Shown here in pieces: positions 26,787-37,497 of a stretch of 64,000 nucleotides of DNA (position 1 is the first letter of the stretch; the number at the start of each line of letters is the position of its first letter). Under the pieces are notes generated by a model. The model was not told where the DNA came from. It made no database searches and saw only the letters and a list, made by a program, of their open reading frames with translations. The DNA lies in the NCBI GenBank assembly GCA_013397935.1, contig VZRN01005891.1, forward strand, positions 307,964 through 371,963, given 5' to 3'. A program made the position numbers and the translations under genes. The DNA is from Dasyornis broadbenti. Its lineage: Eukaryota; Chordata; Aves; Passeriformes; Dasyornithidae.

Positions 26787-28204
26787 GCAACAGGTACCAT
26801 GAGAGACCTGATAGGTTTTGGATCCAGAATTCCAGGGTTTCCCCAGGGAATGACACAAAGAGCATCCCTGCAGATGGGCAGTGTCCCATGGACAAAGGCA
26901 GGAGAATCTCGTGTTTACAGTGCAAACAGGTCAGACAGATGCATTTTTCCCCACACTTTCTGCATTTCAATGTGTCCTCCATTAGCATTTAGGGAGGATT
27001 TCTCTGCTTTGGAAATAATTCATTTTTATGAAATATGACATCCGTGATCAGAGGAATCTCCTTTACAGGCTTTAGATACTGATACATGGTTACATTTCTG
27101 TGGAAGATAAACGGGGAGAAAGTAAGGAAATTACTTGTTAAACCTGCTTACACAAATCTCTCTGCCTGCTGAAACAATTAACCGGCAGCGGCTTTTCTCA
27201 CATATGAATGAGAAAGGATGCAAAGTCTGGAGCATTCAGTCTGAAGTCATAAGCAGGCTGCATATTTGAATTCCTTCTATAAGTTGCTTTGTTGTGACAC
27301 TTATGCCAGGAAAATACTTTATCAGTTGCCTCTGCTATAATTTGGTATCAAATCCACTCAATATTCTACTTTTTTTTTCTTCTTTTTTTTTAGTCTTCTG
27401 TCTGGACCAAGTTGTTTCTAATTTACTGCTGTACGTCATTTGCAACAGGATCCTTCAAGTTTCCTCTCTTAATTCATGACACCTGGTTTTTGTTATTTTA
27501 AAGACAGCTAAGGACACTGGGGCATTCTCTCCACACGTTGTAAAAACACTTTAAAAGGGTGGCACACAGATGCATATAAACAGCAACAAAAAGTCTACTC
27601 TGTTCCTGAAAAAATATGATTTTAAGAATTGGGAATGTGATTCTGCTTCACAACAAAAAGGCTGGGGTTTTTGGTGGTTTTTTTTTTTTTCTTTGCTCTG
27701 TGGTGTCCTGTCACAATTTAACATGGCTCTCACACACATAGAAAAAAGTAATTTCAGCTGAATTCCTGGGGTCAGTGAGGGGGAAGGATCCCACCAGGAA
27801 GCAGCTGGGAGCCATTCCTGCCCCTGGCCCTGACACTGCCAGAGTCCACCCCAGAACTGCACATCTGGAATCTGAAAAGCCATCGAATTTAGCGGGACTA
27901 AATTCTTCTAAATTCATCAGTGATTTTAAGGTGAAGGTTTAAAAGTATGTCAGGCAAATTTTGGGATTGGTCATGTCATTCATTTTACATTTTTTTGCTT
28001 ATTCTTATCAAGGTCCCAGAATGAGCCCAAAGGATTTAGGAGAGGCCGGGAGAGGAAAGCCCCGTGCTCCTCCCAGAAAAAGATGCTGCTCACATGTTTC
28101 CTGCCCAGTTTTACACTGCATGTCCTGCCTTCCTTTTAGGGCACCCCGGAGTTTATTTGAGCTCCTTTTAGGATTAGGATCTCTGTGAGGAAAGCCAACC
28201 TGCT

Positions 28205-28305
28205 GGCAACGGCACCCACTGTGCACCACCGTCACCCTGTGGGACGGAACGCCATTCCCGAGGCATTCCCGGCGTGACCCATCCCAGCGGCCACGCAGCG
28301 ACATC
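28205..28305. other. Small CpG cluster
   Basis: About ten CpG dinucleotides fall within roughly 100 bases here, while the surrounding kilobases hold few. It is too short for a normal CpG island and no gene starts beside it. It could be a small unmethylated regulatory element, a decayed GC-rich repeat, or chance. Confidence 0.35.
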
Positions 28306-29571
28306 AGGGATGTGGCTGTGCCCTGTCTGACAACACTAAACAGCCAAGACTCTCGTGGGCAGATGGAAGCACTTTGGAAAACTGAAGACATCGCATTCCA
28401 GAGTTACTTTGCAGAATTATTATTAAAAAATACTCTGTGGCAATAAATCACACTTTGCTCACATCCAGCAATTCCACGGAACCCCAATAATTAATTTGAA
28501 AGACAGCGTTGTACGAAATTCTGAAGTGACGGGGTGGGCAATTGCAGGGGTTTTGTTGTAGCTGGTCACCCCCTGGTTTTCTGCTGCACTCCAAGCACTT
28601 TCCCCAGCTTTGCAGCCCATTTTGGACTTCACCTCATGCTGCATCTCCTGCTTGTCTGGGTCAGAACAGCAACAAACCCTTTTATTATTTATTCTCTTTT
28701 ATTGCCACTTCCTAAATAACAGGACTAAATAGAATCCCTAATGCTGGTGGATTTCCCTATGGAAAGATTTTGCATTTCCTTATGAAAGTCTTTAGAAAAA
28801 GCCTTGAAGAAGGAAAAGCAATGTAAATAATTCCAATATAAGGATTTGATGGTTTGGCCTATTTCATTCTTTCTTTGCTTGACCATGGCTTCACCCATCC
28901 CTTGCAAAGCGCTGAGCTCTTATCACAACTTCCTGTCAAGTTCTGGGAATCTTAATCTGATTTTATGAGCACTGCAGCATTAACATAACATCACGTGTGT
29001 TAATTTTCCCTTCAGCAGTCAGTCACCACCTACAACATATGGCCATTATTTTCATTGCACACAATATTCAAAGGAGATAGAATTTGAAGTCCTCATTTAG
29101 GTAATTAAAGCTTGAAACTGTGTTTAACTTCAAACTTCATTAGTAGGCTCCTGGCCCTCAGTGAGTGACTGCAAATCAAACTGCCTGGGTCAGGGATCAA
29201 GTTTCAGAAGTCAATTTTCCGAACACTGTTCTTCGGAGAGCGATACGTTGGTATTAAAATGACAATTTGGACAATAGCCAAAGCCTCAGCTATTCTGAGT
29301 CCCACAAAAATGTTAGTTTATGCAAATCTCCAATAGCTTCAGTGCAGGAATGCAAATTTATATTAGCAGCCAAGAAGTTAGAGAGATGACAAGGATTGTC
29401 TCGTTATCTAAAATATTTCCTTTCAAATTCATGAGCAAGGAGTGAAACCACCTTCATCCTTACTGTGGGTCCAGGCTGGTGAGGGAAAGAGTTTGAGAAG
29501 CAGAGATTAAGACAAATATTAAAGGCATTTTACCTTCTCAACTGTTTTCCTATATTTGTTCCAGTTTCTGC

Positions 29572-29586
29572 AAAAAAAAAAAAAAA
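29572..29586. repeat. Poly-A run (15)
   Basis: A simple mononucleotide run with no associated retrocopy recognised. Confidence 0.85.
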
Positions 29587-30393
29587 TTGTATTGTATAAA
29601 ACCCCTTTAAAATATAAGTTAGCTGGAGATTTAAAACTGCTGCAAGATGTATATAAAAAGCATAAATGCAAAGAAAATAATTAAAGTGTAACAATTGTTT
29701 TTCCTTGAAAGGTCTCAGGACAATAATTTCTGACCATATTCTGCAAAATCTATGCTGTGATATCAAAAGTAAAATTGATGATCCCTAGAAAAAGCCAAAG
29801 TCTCTTAAAAACTTATTGTGATTTGGGCACCTGAATTTGTGAATCACCAAAAAGCCTGATTTTCTCCAAATATTTATTTTCCAGGCACTGAAAATCAGAC
29901 AGAAGAAAGAATTTTACAAGTTATTCTGAAAATCAAAAGCAAATTATCAAATGAGTTTTGAGAATCTGCAAAACATAAAAAGACCTTATGGAAGCTGTTA
30001 TTCTTTAGTAATGTTTGGCCAGTAACTGAACTTGAAAGAGTACGAAGTACATTCTAAAATGAGAAAAGGAAAACAAAATTCATTATGGAACTAGGAATGG
30101 ACAACCCAAATCCAGTGAATTTTGCCCTTTTTCCTTAAACTACCTACTAAAAAATATCAAATTTAATTTTCATTATTCATATTGTTCTCTCAGTAAGTAA
30201 GAAAATCTTATTTCAACCAAGTTTTTTTAGTGGAATTTTTACTACGTCAATGTGAAATTTGTTGCAAAGGTTGGATGGGCTTTTTGGGCTTTCCAAATGG
30301 ATGCTTGAAAGCTTGGGAGAAGTAGGAAAAGGAATGAAAATGCTGAAAAAGACTCATATGAGGCATTAATTTTCCCAAGAATTTCTACAAGTG

Positions 30394-30538
30394 TGGAAGT
30401 GTCCCAAGCCAGGTTGGACACTGGAGCTTGGAGCAGCCTGGGATAGGGGAAGGTGTCCCTGCTTATGGAAGGGGTGGAATGGGATGAGCTTGAAAGTCCC
30501 TTCCCAACCCAACCCATTCCTTAATTCTGTCATAATTC
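30394..30538 (+). mobile_element. CR1 LINE fragment, last about 145 bp
   Basis: The plus strand reads AGCCAGGTTGGACACTGGAG, then GCAGCCTGGGATAG, GGTGTCCCTGC and CCCTTCCCAACCCAACC, which is the order of blocks at the CR1 3' end. It finishes near the ATTCTGTCATAATTCT tail at 30523-30538. It is heavily 5'-truncated and more diverged than the copies at 7421 and 17324. Confidence 0.85.
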
Positions 30539-30540
30539 TA

Positions 30541-32849
30541 AATGAAATTCAGGTTTCAAAGCAGTGCTCAAAGCTGTGCTGTGGAGAACATTTGTGCATT
30601 TTTTCCCAGAGCAGGAAGGTGAAACTCAGTTATTTTTCACGGCAGGAGTTGACAGTTGCTGGTGATGAGATCACATAAAACCCCAGCAGAGGAGCACAGG
30701 GCAGACATTCCCCTCCACAGACACATATATAAAAAATCTGTTTGTTTTGCAATTTCATTTCCCAGAACCAAATATTTGAGAGATGTTTGTGTTGGTTTCT
30801 AAACAGCTTACAGAGCCCAGGCCTTGAAGGTTTCCAAATGGAACCGCAAAGTTTGTCAGTGATATTAACGTGCGGTTTATTTTTCTTGTAAATAGTTATT
30901 TTTTCTTTGTCCTGGAAAAACATTTGGATACAAATACTGTAGTGCCTTTTTTTTTTTTTTTGCTTTTTTTTTTGTTTTGTTTTGTTTTGTTTGATACCAG
31001 ATACTTTCAGCATTAGAATATGAAAACATGCAAGAAAATCAGCCAGGAGTATCAAAATAATTGCAGTCACTGGGAAACAAAACTGCCTCTGGACTGATAC
31101 ATAAAGGAAACATCCAAATGTTTCGTATTCAGGGATATTATTTAAATAATAATCACAGATTGGGCTACCTCAAGATCTCTAACACTTACCTGTACAAACC
31201 TTTATCTCCTCAGGAATTCTGAAGTGGGTTAGAGATCCCACAGGACTATGAGAGATCAGACCTGTGCATGCTTGAGGAGCAATATTTTATTATGGTGGTG
31301 TTGGGCAGCACCTTGCCGCCGTCACTGCTGATTCTCCTGGCTATGATTCAGGTATTCAATAGAGTAATGAGGTTGGTGCTGTGCGGACTTAAACACGCTT
31401 TCTCCAACAAAAAGCAGGACAATCAGTTCTATTAATCAGAACTATTAATTACAATTAATTGCTTCCTACATAGGACTGCTCATAGAAGTAGTAGGAAAAC
31501 ATCAACTCGTCAAAACCACACGTTTGCCCAGAAACTTCCTGGTTGCCAGAAAAACTTCTGCAGAGGAGAATTTCCCCGTTTGTAATGCCAAGAGAGAGTC
31601 ACTGCAGCTCTGAGTGGTTCCAGGGAAATGTGGTGAGCAGCTCGAGGGGAGCGAGGGGAGATGGCTCCAGTCCCGTTGGGAGCAGGATCCGATCCCAGGG
31701 ATGCACTCCCAGCACCTGCTCCCTCTCCAGCACCCTCTGCACCCACACATGGCAGCTCAGCCAGGGTGCCAGGAGCGCAGCACGCCCTGCTCTGAATCTC
31801 TCACCCTGGCTGTAAATCCTGCCTCCTTCCTCTCCTGACTGGGCCATGCAGGCATATGTTGCACTTGGAAATACTTTCCACTGACATTCCATTATGTTTT
31901 GAAAGTGCATTTAATAAAAAAAATTTAAGTACTATTTCCTTCTGGGTTTCAAATACACCAGACCAAGCCAGGACTAATTCTGAGGTACATGGGTACATCA
32001 GTTGTTTGAATGTCAGCTCCTTCTGAGTGCTGGAGTCACACCAAACACACAGTGAAAAAGAGAGTTGGATTTATTATTTTTATGATGCCATAAAGAGATG
32101 TCCTGCCTCCAATTTTTAAAACGTGTTCTGGATGGTCAGAAGCGCCTCTCTGATGACACCGTGCTCCTTCAGCGGTATTAAAAGGAGGGAAAATTAATTC
32201 TTATCATATACATAATTCCACACTTATTAAATGCTTGTACACCACAAAGAAAAGCTGCATCAGCATCAGCACACTGACTGGATCTACCAGGGATGGGTAT
32301 ATACAGGAAAAAATGTGTGTAAAAGACTTTGGAATATAAATTCTCAGCTGAAAGGGTTCTAATTCTCAAATTCACAAGTCAATCACCAGTGCAAGAGCTG
32401 CACTTTGAACGGGGCAGGGTGTAAGGACACAGAGGCTCAAAGCAGGGGATCATCTGCTCCATCCTCCTGTCCGCAGCACCGCAAAAACGAGCACGCAGAG
32501 TTGTGTGTAGGAGCAAGACAAGCACCCTGTGGTATTTTCTCAGTATCCAACAATTTGCACTTTCGCCTGAAACAGGTGTTTCCTCTGTGTTCAGTGAGTC
32601 TCAGTGGCTGAACCAACCATGGGCTTCTCTTGAGCCCAAGCATTCAGCATCCAGGGCGTCCTGGGGCAGAAGCTCTGCACAGCTCAGTCACACGTGGTGT
32701 GAACAAGCTGCTGGTTTGCTCTGATGTGTTTTTAACCACTTTGTTCCTCTTCCCCGCTCACAAAAAGCAGTGACCAGTCAATCTCCACAGTGATCAATCC
32801 ATGGGACACATCCCTATCTCCCTCCTCAGCTCCCAGTCATCTCTTCTTA
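30541..32849. other. Non-coding stretch
   Basis: There is a T-rich/TTTTG simple repeat at 30947-30993. No gene is recognised. The overlapping frames at 31502-31910 come from a moderately G+C-rich patch and show no domain. Confidence 0.45.
30947..30993. repeat. Poly-T plus (GTTTT)n simple repeat
   Basis: Two T runs are followed by about four GTTTT units. As a minus-strand A-tail it would need a retrocopy to its right, but the flanking bases show no AATAAA complement or coding remnant, so I call it a simple repeat. Confidence 0.85.
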
Positions 32850-33308
32850 GGCTGAGGTGCCCCAGACAAGGTAATTGTTCACAGCCCATGAGCCATAGGA
32901 TGATCTCCTGCTTTTGATCATCCTTGTTTCCTTTTCCTGACCCTTTTCCAGCTGTGTGGGATCTTTTTTGATGTGGCAGAGCCCCACACAGAATTCAAGA
33001 TGCTGATGAGTCCCAGATTTATACAGTTGTATCATGAGGCTTCTCCACTCTGTTCCCTTTTCCTTCCTCAATATCTAATACCGGACCTCCTTTTTATCTA
33101 TTTCTCTAAATTAACACTTTTTTAGAACTTTATTGTTCTGTTCTGAATTTTTCTAGACTTACCTTGTTACTGAGAGGTACTGGGCTATATTTTCACTTCA
33201 TATATGAAGGTTTGATCTTTATTAATCACGTTGTGCTTATCTACATTTAATTTTGTGGGATATCTCAAAAGCCAATTCACTGAAGAACTCACAAGATCTT
33301 TTTGAAGC
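32850..33308 (-). mobile_element. Old LINE fragment with reverse-transcriptase C-terminal motifs
   Basis: Translating the minus strand gives KLNVDKHNV at about 33230-33256, matching the F-N-V-D-K-C-K-V motif at the end of CR1/L2-type reverse transcriptases. About 240 bases further on, near 32935-33040, comes MIQLYKS, then HLEFC, KKD, LEK and ETRMI. That is the order of the YKS..RPHLEYC..KKD..LE..Q.R.T.MI block of the same families. The spacing of about 75-80 residues fits. The frame is interrupted between the blocks, so this is a fossil. It is much more diverged than the avian CR1 tails nearby, which suggests an old amniote lineage (CR1-L3 or L2-like); I cannot decide which. Its upstream part is cut off at 33308 by the LTR-like block. 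Confidence 0.7.
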
Positions 33309-33493
33309 TGTCATGGTTTGAGCCTGGCCAAATGCCAGGTACCCCCAAATTAACACACCCACACCCAGGGCTCATGAGTTGAGATAAGGAAACCCGGGAG
33401 AAGACGCACTCAAATAGGCAAAACAGGACTAACTTAGGTTGCAAAGTGATCTAATTTATTACTAACAGAGTCAGAGGAGTAAATGAGAGGTAA

Positions 33494-33499
33494 AATAAA
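33494..33499 (+). promoter_or_regulatory. AATAAA within the LTR-like block
   Basis: This canonical polyadenylation hexamer lies about 185 bases into the element, at a position compatible with an LTR R-region signal. Use is not shown. Confidence 0.3.
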
Positions 33500-33834
33500 C
33501 CCTTCAAGGCCACCGTTTCTTCGCTCACCCCCCTCCCTCCTTCCCAGCAGCTGCATTAGGGAACAAGGTATGGGAGGAGGGTTAGGTCAGTTCATCACCC
33601 AGATCTTCTTCCCCTGCCCGGGGAGAGGTTCTTTTCCTCTGCGTAGCCATGGGTCTCACCGTCGGCAGCCCGCCCGACACTGCTACAGTGACGCTGGTCC
33701 CCACACAGGCAAGCAGTCTCCCCAAAACTGCTACAGTGTGGGGTCCATCTTCCACGGGGTACAGACCTCTGAGCCGGGCTGTTTCCATCTCGGGAGCAAG
33801 GCTTCTTCTCTTTACCGGACTGCTGCTGGACCTC

Positions 33835-33852
33835 AGTCTCTCTCTCTCTCTC
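33835..33852. repeat. (CT)n microsatellite, about 9 units
   Basis: An uninterrupted TC/CT dinucleotide run inside the LTR-like block. Confidence 0.8.
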
Positions 33853-34029
33853 AGGCACCCACCCACTCCATGTGGGGCACTCAGTTCAGTCTCAGGGTGC
33901 AAGTCAAGGCCTGTTTCTCCACTAGGACTCCCTCCGGACCATGGCCTGCTCCAGGGTATCCTCTCGCTTCGGCATGGGCGAGTAGATCTCAGCATTCCCT
34001 GTGAAGATGGGAAATGCAGAGTTAGAAGC

Positions 34030-34671
34030 ACTGTGAACAGCTGAACAACATCTTGCCTGTTTGAGAGGATCCTAATGACAGACATGTTCGTTAGTTAAAT
34101 TAGATGAAGGTCCCAAGGTCATCTCATGCATGATTTTATTGCTTGCAACCCAATAGAAGTTTAACTGACAACCTGTCACTAAATTAAGCAGGTAGAGAAA
34201 AAGAATCCAGCATGTCATGACACAAAAGATTACTGTCTGATGAAGGGGAGAGAGGAAAAACAAACAAACAAAAAAAGCCATCAGGTAAAAGCAAATAAAG
34301 CAGGCCAGAGTGCAGAAGCAGCCTCATGTCCTAACAGTGCCTTTGGAAATCAAACCAGTTTTAAGGTAGGAATGTGTAATGTGCCAGCTCCTCCAGTTCT
34401 GGTATTGTATCAAAAGCAGCAGAGTCTTCTTCATTGCTGGGATGGAGTTGAAGCTTCCACCCCAGACCCAGCCAGGTGCCAAGAGCAGCTTTTTGTTCCC
34501 TTTCTGCACGCCCTTTTTCCTGGAGACTCCTCCTGGAGTGAGACACTGCCACTTCCTCCGGTAATGAGAGTGAGAGAAACTCCAGGCAAATTCCTCGTTT
34601 GATCGAGAATTTAACTGTTAAAGAGGAATTATTATATTGATATATTATTATATGGCTTCGCCCTTTTCACT
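34030..34671. other. Non-coding stretch between the LTR-like block and a CR1 tail
   Basis: No gene is recognised. A short (CAAA)n-like patch lies at about 34258-34276. I could not see the old LINE of 32850-33308 resume here, so either the insertion removed sequence or this part has diverged beyond recognition. Confidence 0.4.
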
Positions 34672-34764
34672 ACAAGGTTTGGTGGCTTTGGTGGTGCTCA
34701 GTCACAGGTTGGGCTCGGTGATCTTGGACATCTTTTCCAACCTGAATGACCCTGGAATTCTCTA
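34672..34764 (+). mobile_element. CR1 LINE tail of a different subfamily
   Basis: CAGTCACAGGTTGGGCTCGG, TGATCTTGGACATCTTTTCC and AACCTGAATGA match the 3' terminus of a CR1 subfamily distinct from the copies at 7421, 9966 and 17324. Only the last 65-90 bases are recognisable, and the left limit is approximate. Confidence 0.7.
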
Positions 34765-35978
34765 GACTTGGAGTGTGTGTATAATTCACACATCCAAAGC
34801 TGTTGGGAACAGTCAACAAATCATCAATCCACAGGTCTCAAAGTATGTAAAATAAAATAATAATGTGCAAATAATAAAAACTTACGTATTGTTTATCCAG
34901 TTTGTTTTCAGTAAATTTCTTGTACACAATTTTTAACTTTTTCTATGAAAAAAAAACAAACAACCAAGCCATAGTTAAGGCTGCTGCAGTGCTGTGACTG
35001 TACTGCCAGCTCAGTATTACAGCACACGTTTGGCACATCAGGAGTTTAAAAGCTCTTGCAAAGATTACTGTATTAAGAGTATAGAGAAAATGGATTAATT
35101 TTGTTCTACTTTCTATCCTCATTAAACTGTTTTTAATCAGTCACACTTTCTGTTCTTTTCATGATCCTTTGCAGGAAAAAGCCATCACAATTCTAATTAG
35201 TAATATTAGTATTGTGTGTTGTAACTCATGTTCCACATTCTCATGGCCACTGCTCTTGTTCTCCAAGAAATCACAATCAATTTAATCACTCTGAAATCAC
35301 AGACCACCCCTTCAGCCCACTGAAAGATCCTCCCTGGACTTTGAGAGCAGAGATGGGAGATATCCCAACAAAGCAGTGTGCTCACAGAGGCTGGGACAAG
35401 AGCTGGCATCAGTTCCACCATATGTCATCTCAGTTTGAGATGCGAGTTAAGAAATCACAAATTTTCTACAAATTCATCAGGAATGTTCAGAAATTATTCT
35501 TCTGCAGTATTTAGATTAATTACTTTAGATATATGCAAGCATACACCAAATAATTACTTGTTCCAAGCAATAAATTATGCAAAAAATGCAATCCATTGTT
35601 ATAAAACCTTCAACACAGATGTGGATGCATGGACAGCTGTCCCTTCAAAGAAAATCAAGCAATCAAAGGTGCTGAACTCCTAAGTAAATTTTAAAAACCA
35701 AGCAGCACGAGTGTGTGTGCTGCTGCATATTAATTTTACATTGGCCAAGAAAACAAACTGCATCTTCCTGACAGATTTACTCCTTGAAGAGTGGCAAAGG
35801 CAGATGATGGCGATTGTGTTCCCTTGATTTGGTATCAAACTCAGTTCGAGCCTCACTGAACTTATCTCAGCGATTTCTGTTCTTTTCTGACATTCCTGCT
35901 GCCCACAGCCTGGCTTTGGAAAAACCGCTCTGGCCACTGGCGAAGGCATCCCTGCAGGTGCTCACAGCAACGCCCCTC
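34765..35978. other. Non-coding stretch
   Basis: A+T-rich unique sequence without a recognised gene or transposon. An acceptor-like TTTCATGATCCTTTGCAG ends at about 35174 but no supported exon follows. Confidence 0.4.
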
Positions 35979-36086
35979 AACATCGTGGTGATGAGTTCCC
36001 TCATTAACATCGTGGTGATGAGTTCCCTCATTAACATCGTGGTGATGAGTTCCTTCATTAACATCGTGGTGATGAGTACCCTCATT
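35979..36086. repeat. 27-base minisatellite, four full tandem copies
   Basis: Units lie at 35979-36005, 36006-36032, 36033-36059 and 36060-36086. Units 1 and 2 are identical, unit 3 differs at one base and unit 4 at one base. Each unit starts AACATCGTGGTGATGAG and ends CTCATT or TTCATT. The period is a multiple of three, so frames stay open on both strands (INIVVMSSL on plus; NEGTHHHDV on minus). I found no gene context for either frame, so coding is not supported. Confidence 0.95.
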
Positions 36087-37210
36087 GAAGCCTCTCCAGA
36101 TCCAAGCTGCTTTTGCCCGTTCCCCCCCAGGTCCTGAGGGTGCCACGCACGAGGCTTTGGGGGTAATTAAGCTGCTGGTGAGCTGCTCTGAGCAGGCACA
36201 GAGCTCCCAGCACAAAGGGGCCTGATAAGGGCTGCAATTAATGGGGCAGATCTGTGCTGCAGCACTTCCCTGGTACCTGCTGCAGGATCGCTCACCCAGA
36301 TCAGCAGCAGGATGAATTGTAACTGTGTGGATTCTGTGTGTGCAGCACTCGCTGAGCAAGCTTATCTCCTTGTTGTTTCATCATAGGCACCACTGATAAA
36401 TCTGTCTAATAACCACACCATTCCATATCTGCTTTTTCCCATTAGTTACAGCCGGTGATGGAGCTCTGCACGATAAAATGCTGCCTAGTGGCAGCTTCAA
36501 GGCAGCTGAGGCAGGTGGTCTTTCCTAGCCGGAGCTTTTGTCCTGCCAGAATGTCAGGACTTCAGCCATGTGCCCAGGATTTCCCAGTGAAAAATCCCTC
36601 CCACAGGAACTCTTCAGAAAAGCCAGAATGGCATATCCAGAAAGTGCTGGATTACACACGTGAGGCGTAACCCCGAAATATCTCAGTCCTACAGGATGCA
36701 TATGGGATTCCTGGTAATCCCAGGCAGAAGACTGGGAGGCTCCCCAGTGCACGATGAGCTCTGGGAAAGCTGCATTTCAGTGCAGGTGGCGTGTCCTGGC
36801 CGTGTGACAGCTGCCACCCCCGCGTGTCAGCCCTGCCACCACCCCAACAGTGACAGCAGATAAAAGGGTGCTGGGGATAAAGCCTCTACTTAGCCGTGTG
36901 TGGGACACTGGGAATTCTGCTTCCCCAGGCAGCCCAGCGTGCTTCAGTCCTTTCATGGGAACAACACTTTTGAAATAATCCATATCCATTCATTTAATCC
37001 ACTCTGCCATCAGCTTGGTTTAATTTCCAAAAAATACAGAAGTGGGAAAGAAACCCAAGGAAAATAAAACATAAATCCTTTCTGTTACCAAATTACCAAG
37101 GGATGGCAAATTTGTTTCTTTCAAAGACACAAAAAATAATTAGTTACACTGCAAAATTGCCTGGCTATTTCTATAGGGAGAGTTCTCATTTGATGTTAAA
37201 ACAAAAGCAT
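36087..37210. other. Non-coding stretch
   Basis: No gene or transposon is recognised. It is moderately G+C-rich around 36700-36860, with only chance frames. Confidence 0.4.
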
Positions 37211-37497
37211 TTCAGACTATTTACAAGGGATGGAGTGACAGCACAAGGGGGAGTGGGTTCAAACAGAAAGAGTAGGGTTAGATTAGGTTTTAGGAAAGAA
37301 TTGTTCCCTGGGAGAGTGGGGAGGCCCTGGCCCAGGGTGCCCAGAGAAGCTGTGGCTGCCCCTGGATCCCTGGCAGTGTCCAAGGCCAGGTTGGACACTG
37401 GGGCTTGGAGCAGCCTGGGACAGTGGAAGGTGTCCCTGCCCGTGGCTGGGGTGGAACTGGGTGGGCTTTAAGGTCCCTTCCAATCCAAAGAATCTTC
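37211..37497 (+). mobile_element. CR1 LINE fragment, 3' end
   Basis: The plus strand runs from a GGGGGAGTGGGTTCAAACAG block (37248-37267) through AGGAAAGAATTGTTCCCTGG, TGGGGAGGCCCTGG and CCAAGGCCAGGTTGGACACT to TCCCTTCCAATCC at the tail. This is the same subfamily as the antisense copies at 7421, 9966 and 17324, but in the opposite orientation and extending further upstream in the element than the copy at 9966. The 5' limit is approximate. The 122-codon frame at 37103-37471 is repeat read-through. Confidence 0.9.

Larger units (their letters stand above)
17579..30393. other. Non-coding stretch, about 12.8 kb
   Basis: No gene is supported. Bases 17600-18550 are very A+T-rich. A perfect 9-bp hairpin lies at 20597-20618, a TCAGAAACTCCACA duplication at 25048-25061 and 25098-25111, an A16 run at 26771-26786, a small CpG cluster at 28205-28305 and an A15 run at 29572-29586. 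The G+C-richer patch 25400-25830 contains longer chance frames (for example 25230-25796) but no recognisable protein. Minus-strand donor-like matches near 21826 and 26580 have no convincing partner. Confidence 0.45.
33309..34024 (+). mobile_element. Solo-LTR-like block of an endogenous retrovirus family; 3' limit uncertain
   Basis: The left end starts TGTCATGGTTTGAGCCTGGC, followed by an AATGCCAGGTACCCCCA-type stretch, a segment around 33450-33500 with AATTTATTACTAACAGAG and an AATAAA (33494-33499), then a C-rich region. I recognise this arrangement as resembling a common songbird LTR family. The sequence has no gag, pol or env remnant, so it would be a solo LTR or partial LTR. GAAGC occurs immediately before it (33304-33308) and again at 34025-34029, which would be a 5-base target duplication if the element ended at 34024. 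That end reads TTA rather than the usual CA, so the right border is doubtful. A CT microsatellite lies inside at 33835-33852. Frames such as 33582-34085 on minus are not retroviral proteins. Confidence 0.6.

Noticed and set aside
30947..31100. Poly-T as the tail of a minus-strand processed pseudogene
   Set aside because: No polyadenylation signal complement and no coding remnant lies to its right; the GTTTT units point to a simple repeat.
33582..34085. 167-codon minus-strand frame inside the LTR-like block
   Set aside because: It lies mostly within the LTR-like DNA and shows no retroviral or host protein motif.
33309..34222. Alternative LTR end at CATGACA (34216-34222), inverted to the starting TGTCATG
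   Set aside because: The flanks do not repeat (GAAGC against CAAAA), and the motif is part of a local near-palindrome, so the match is probably chance.
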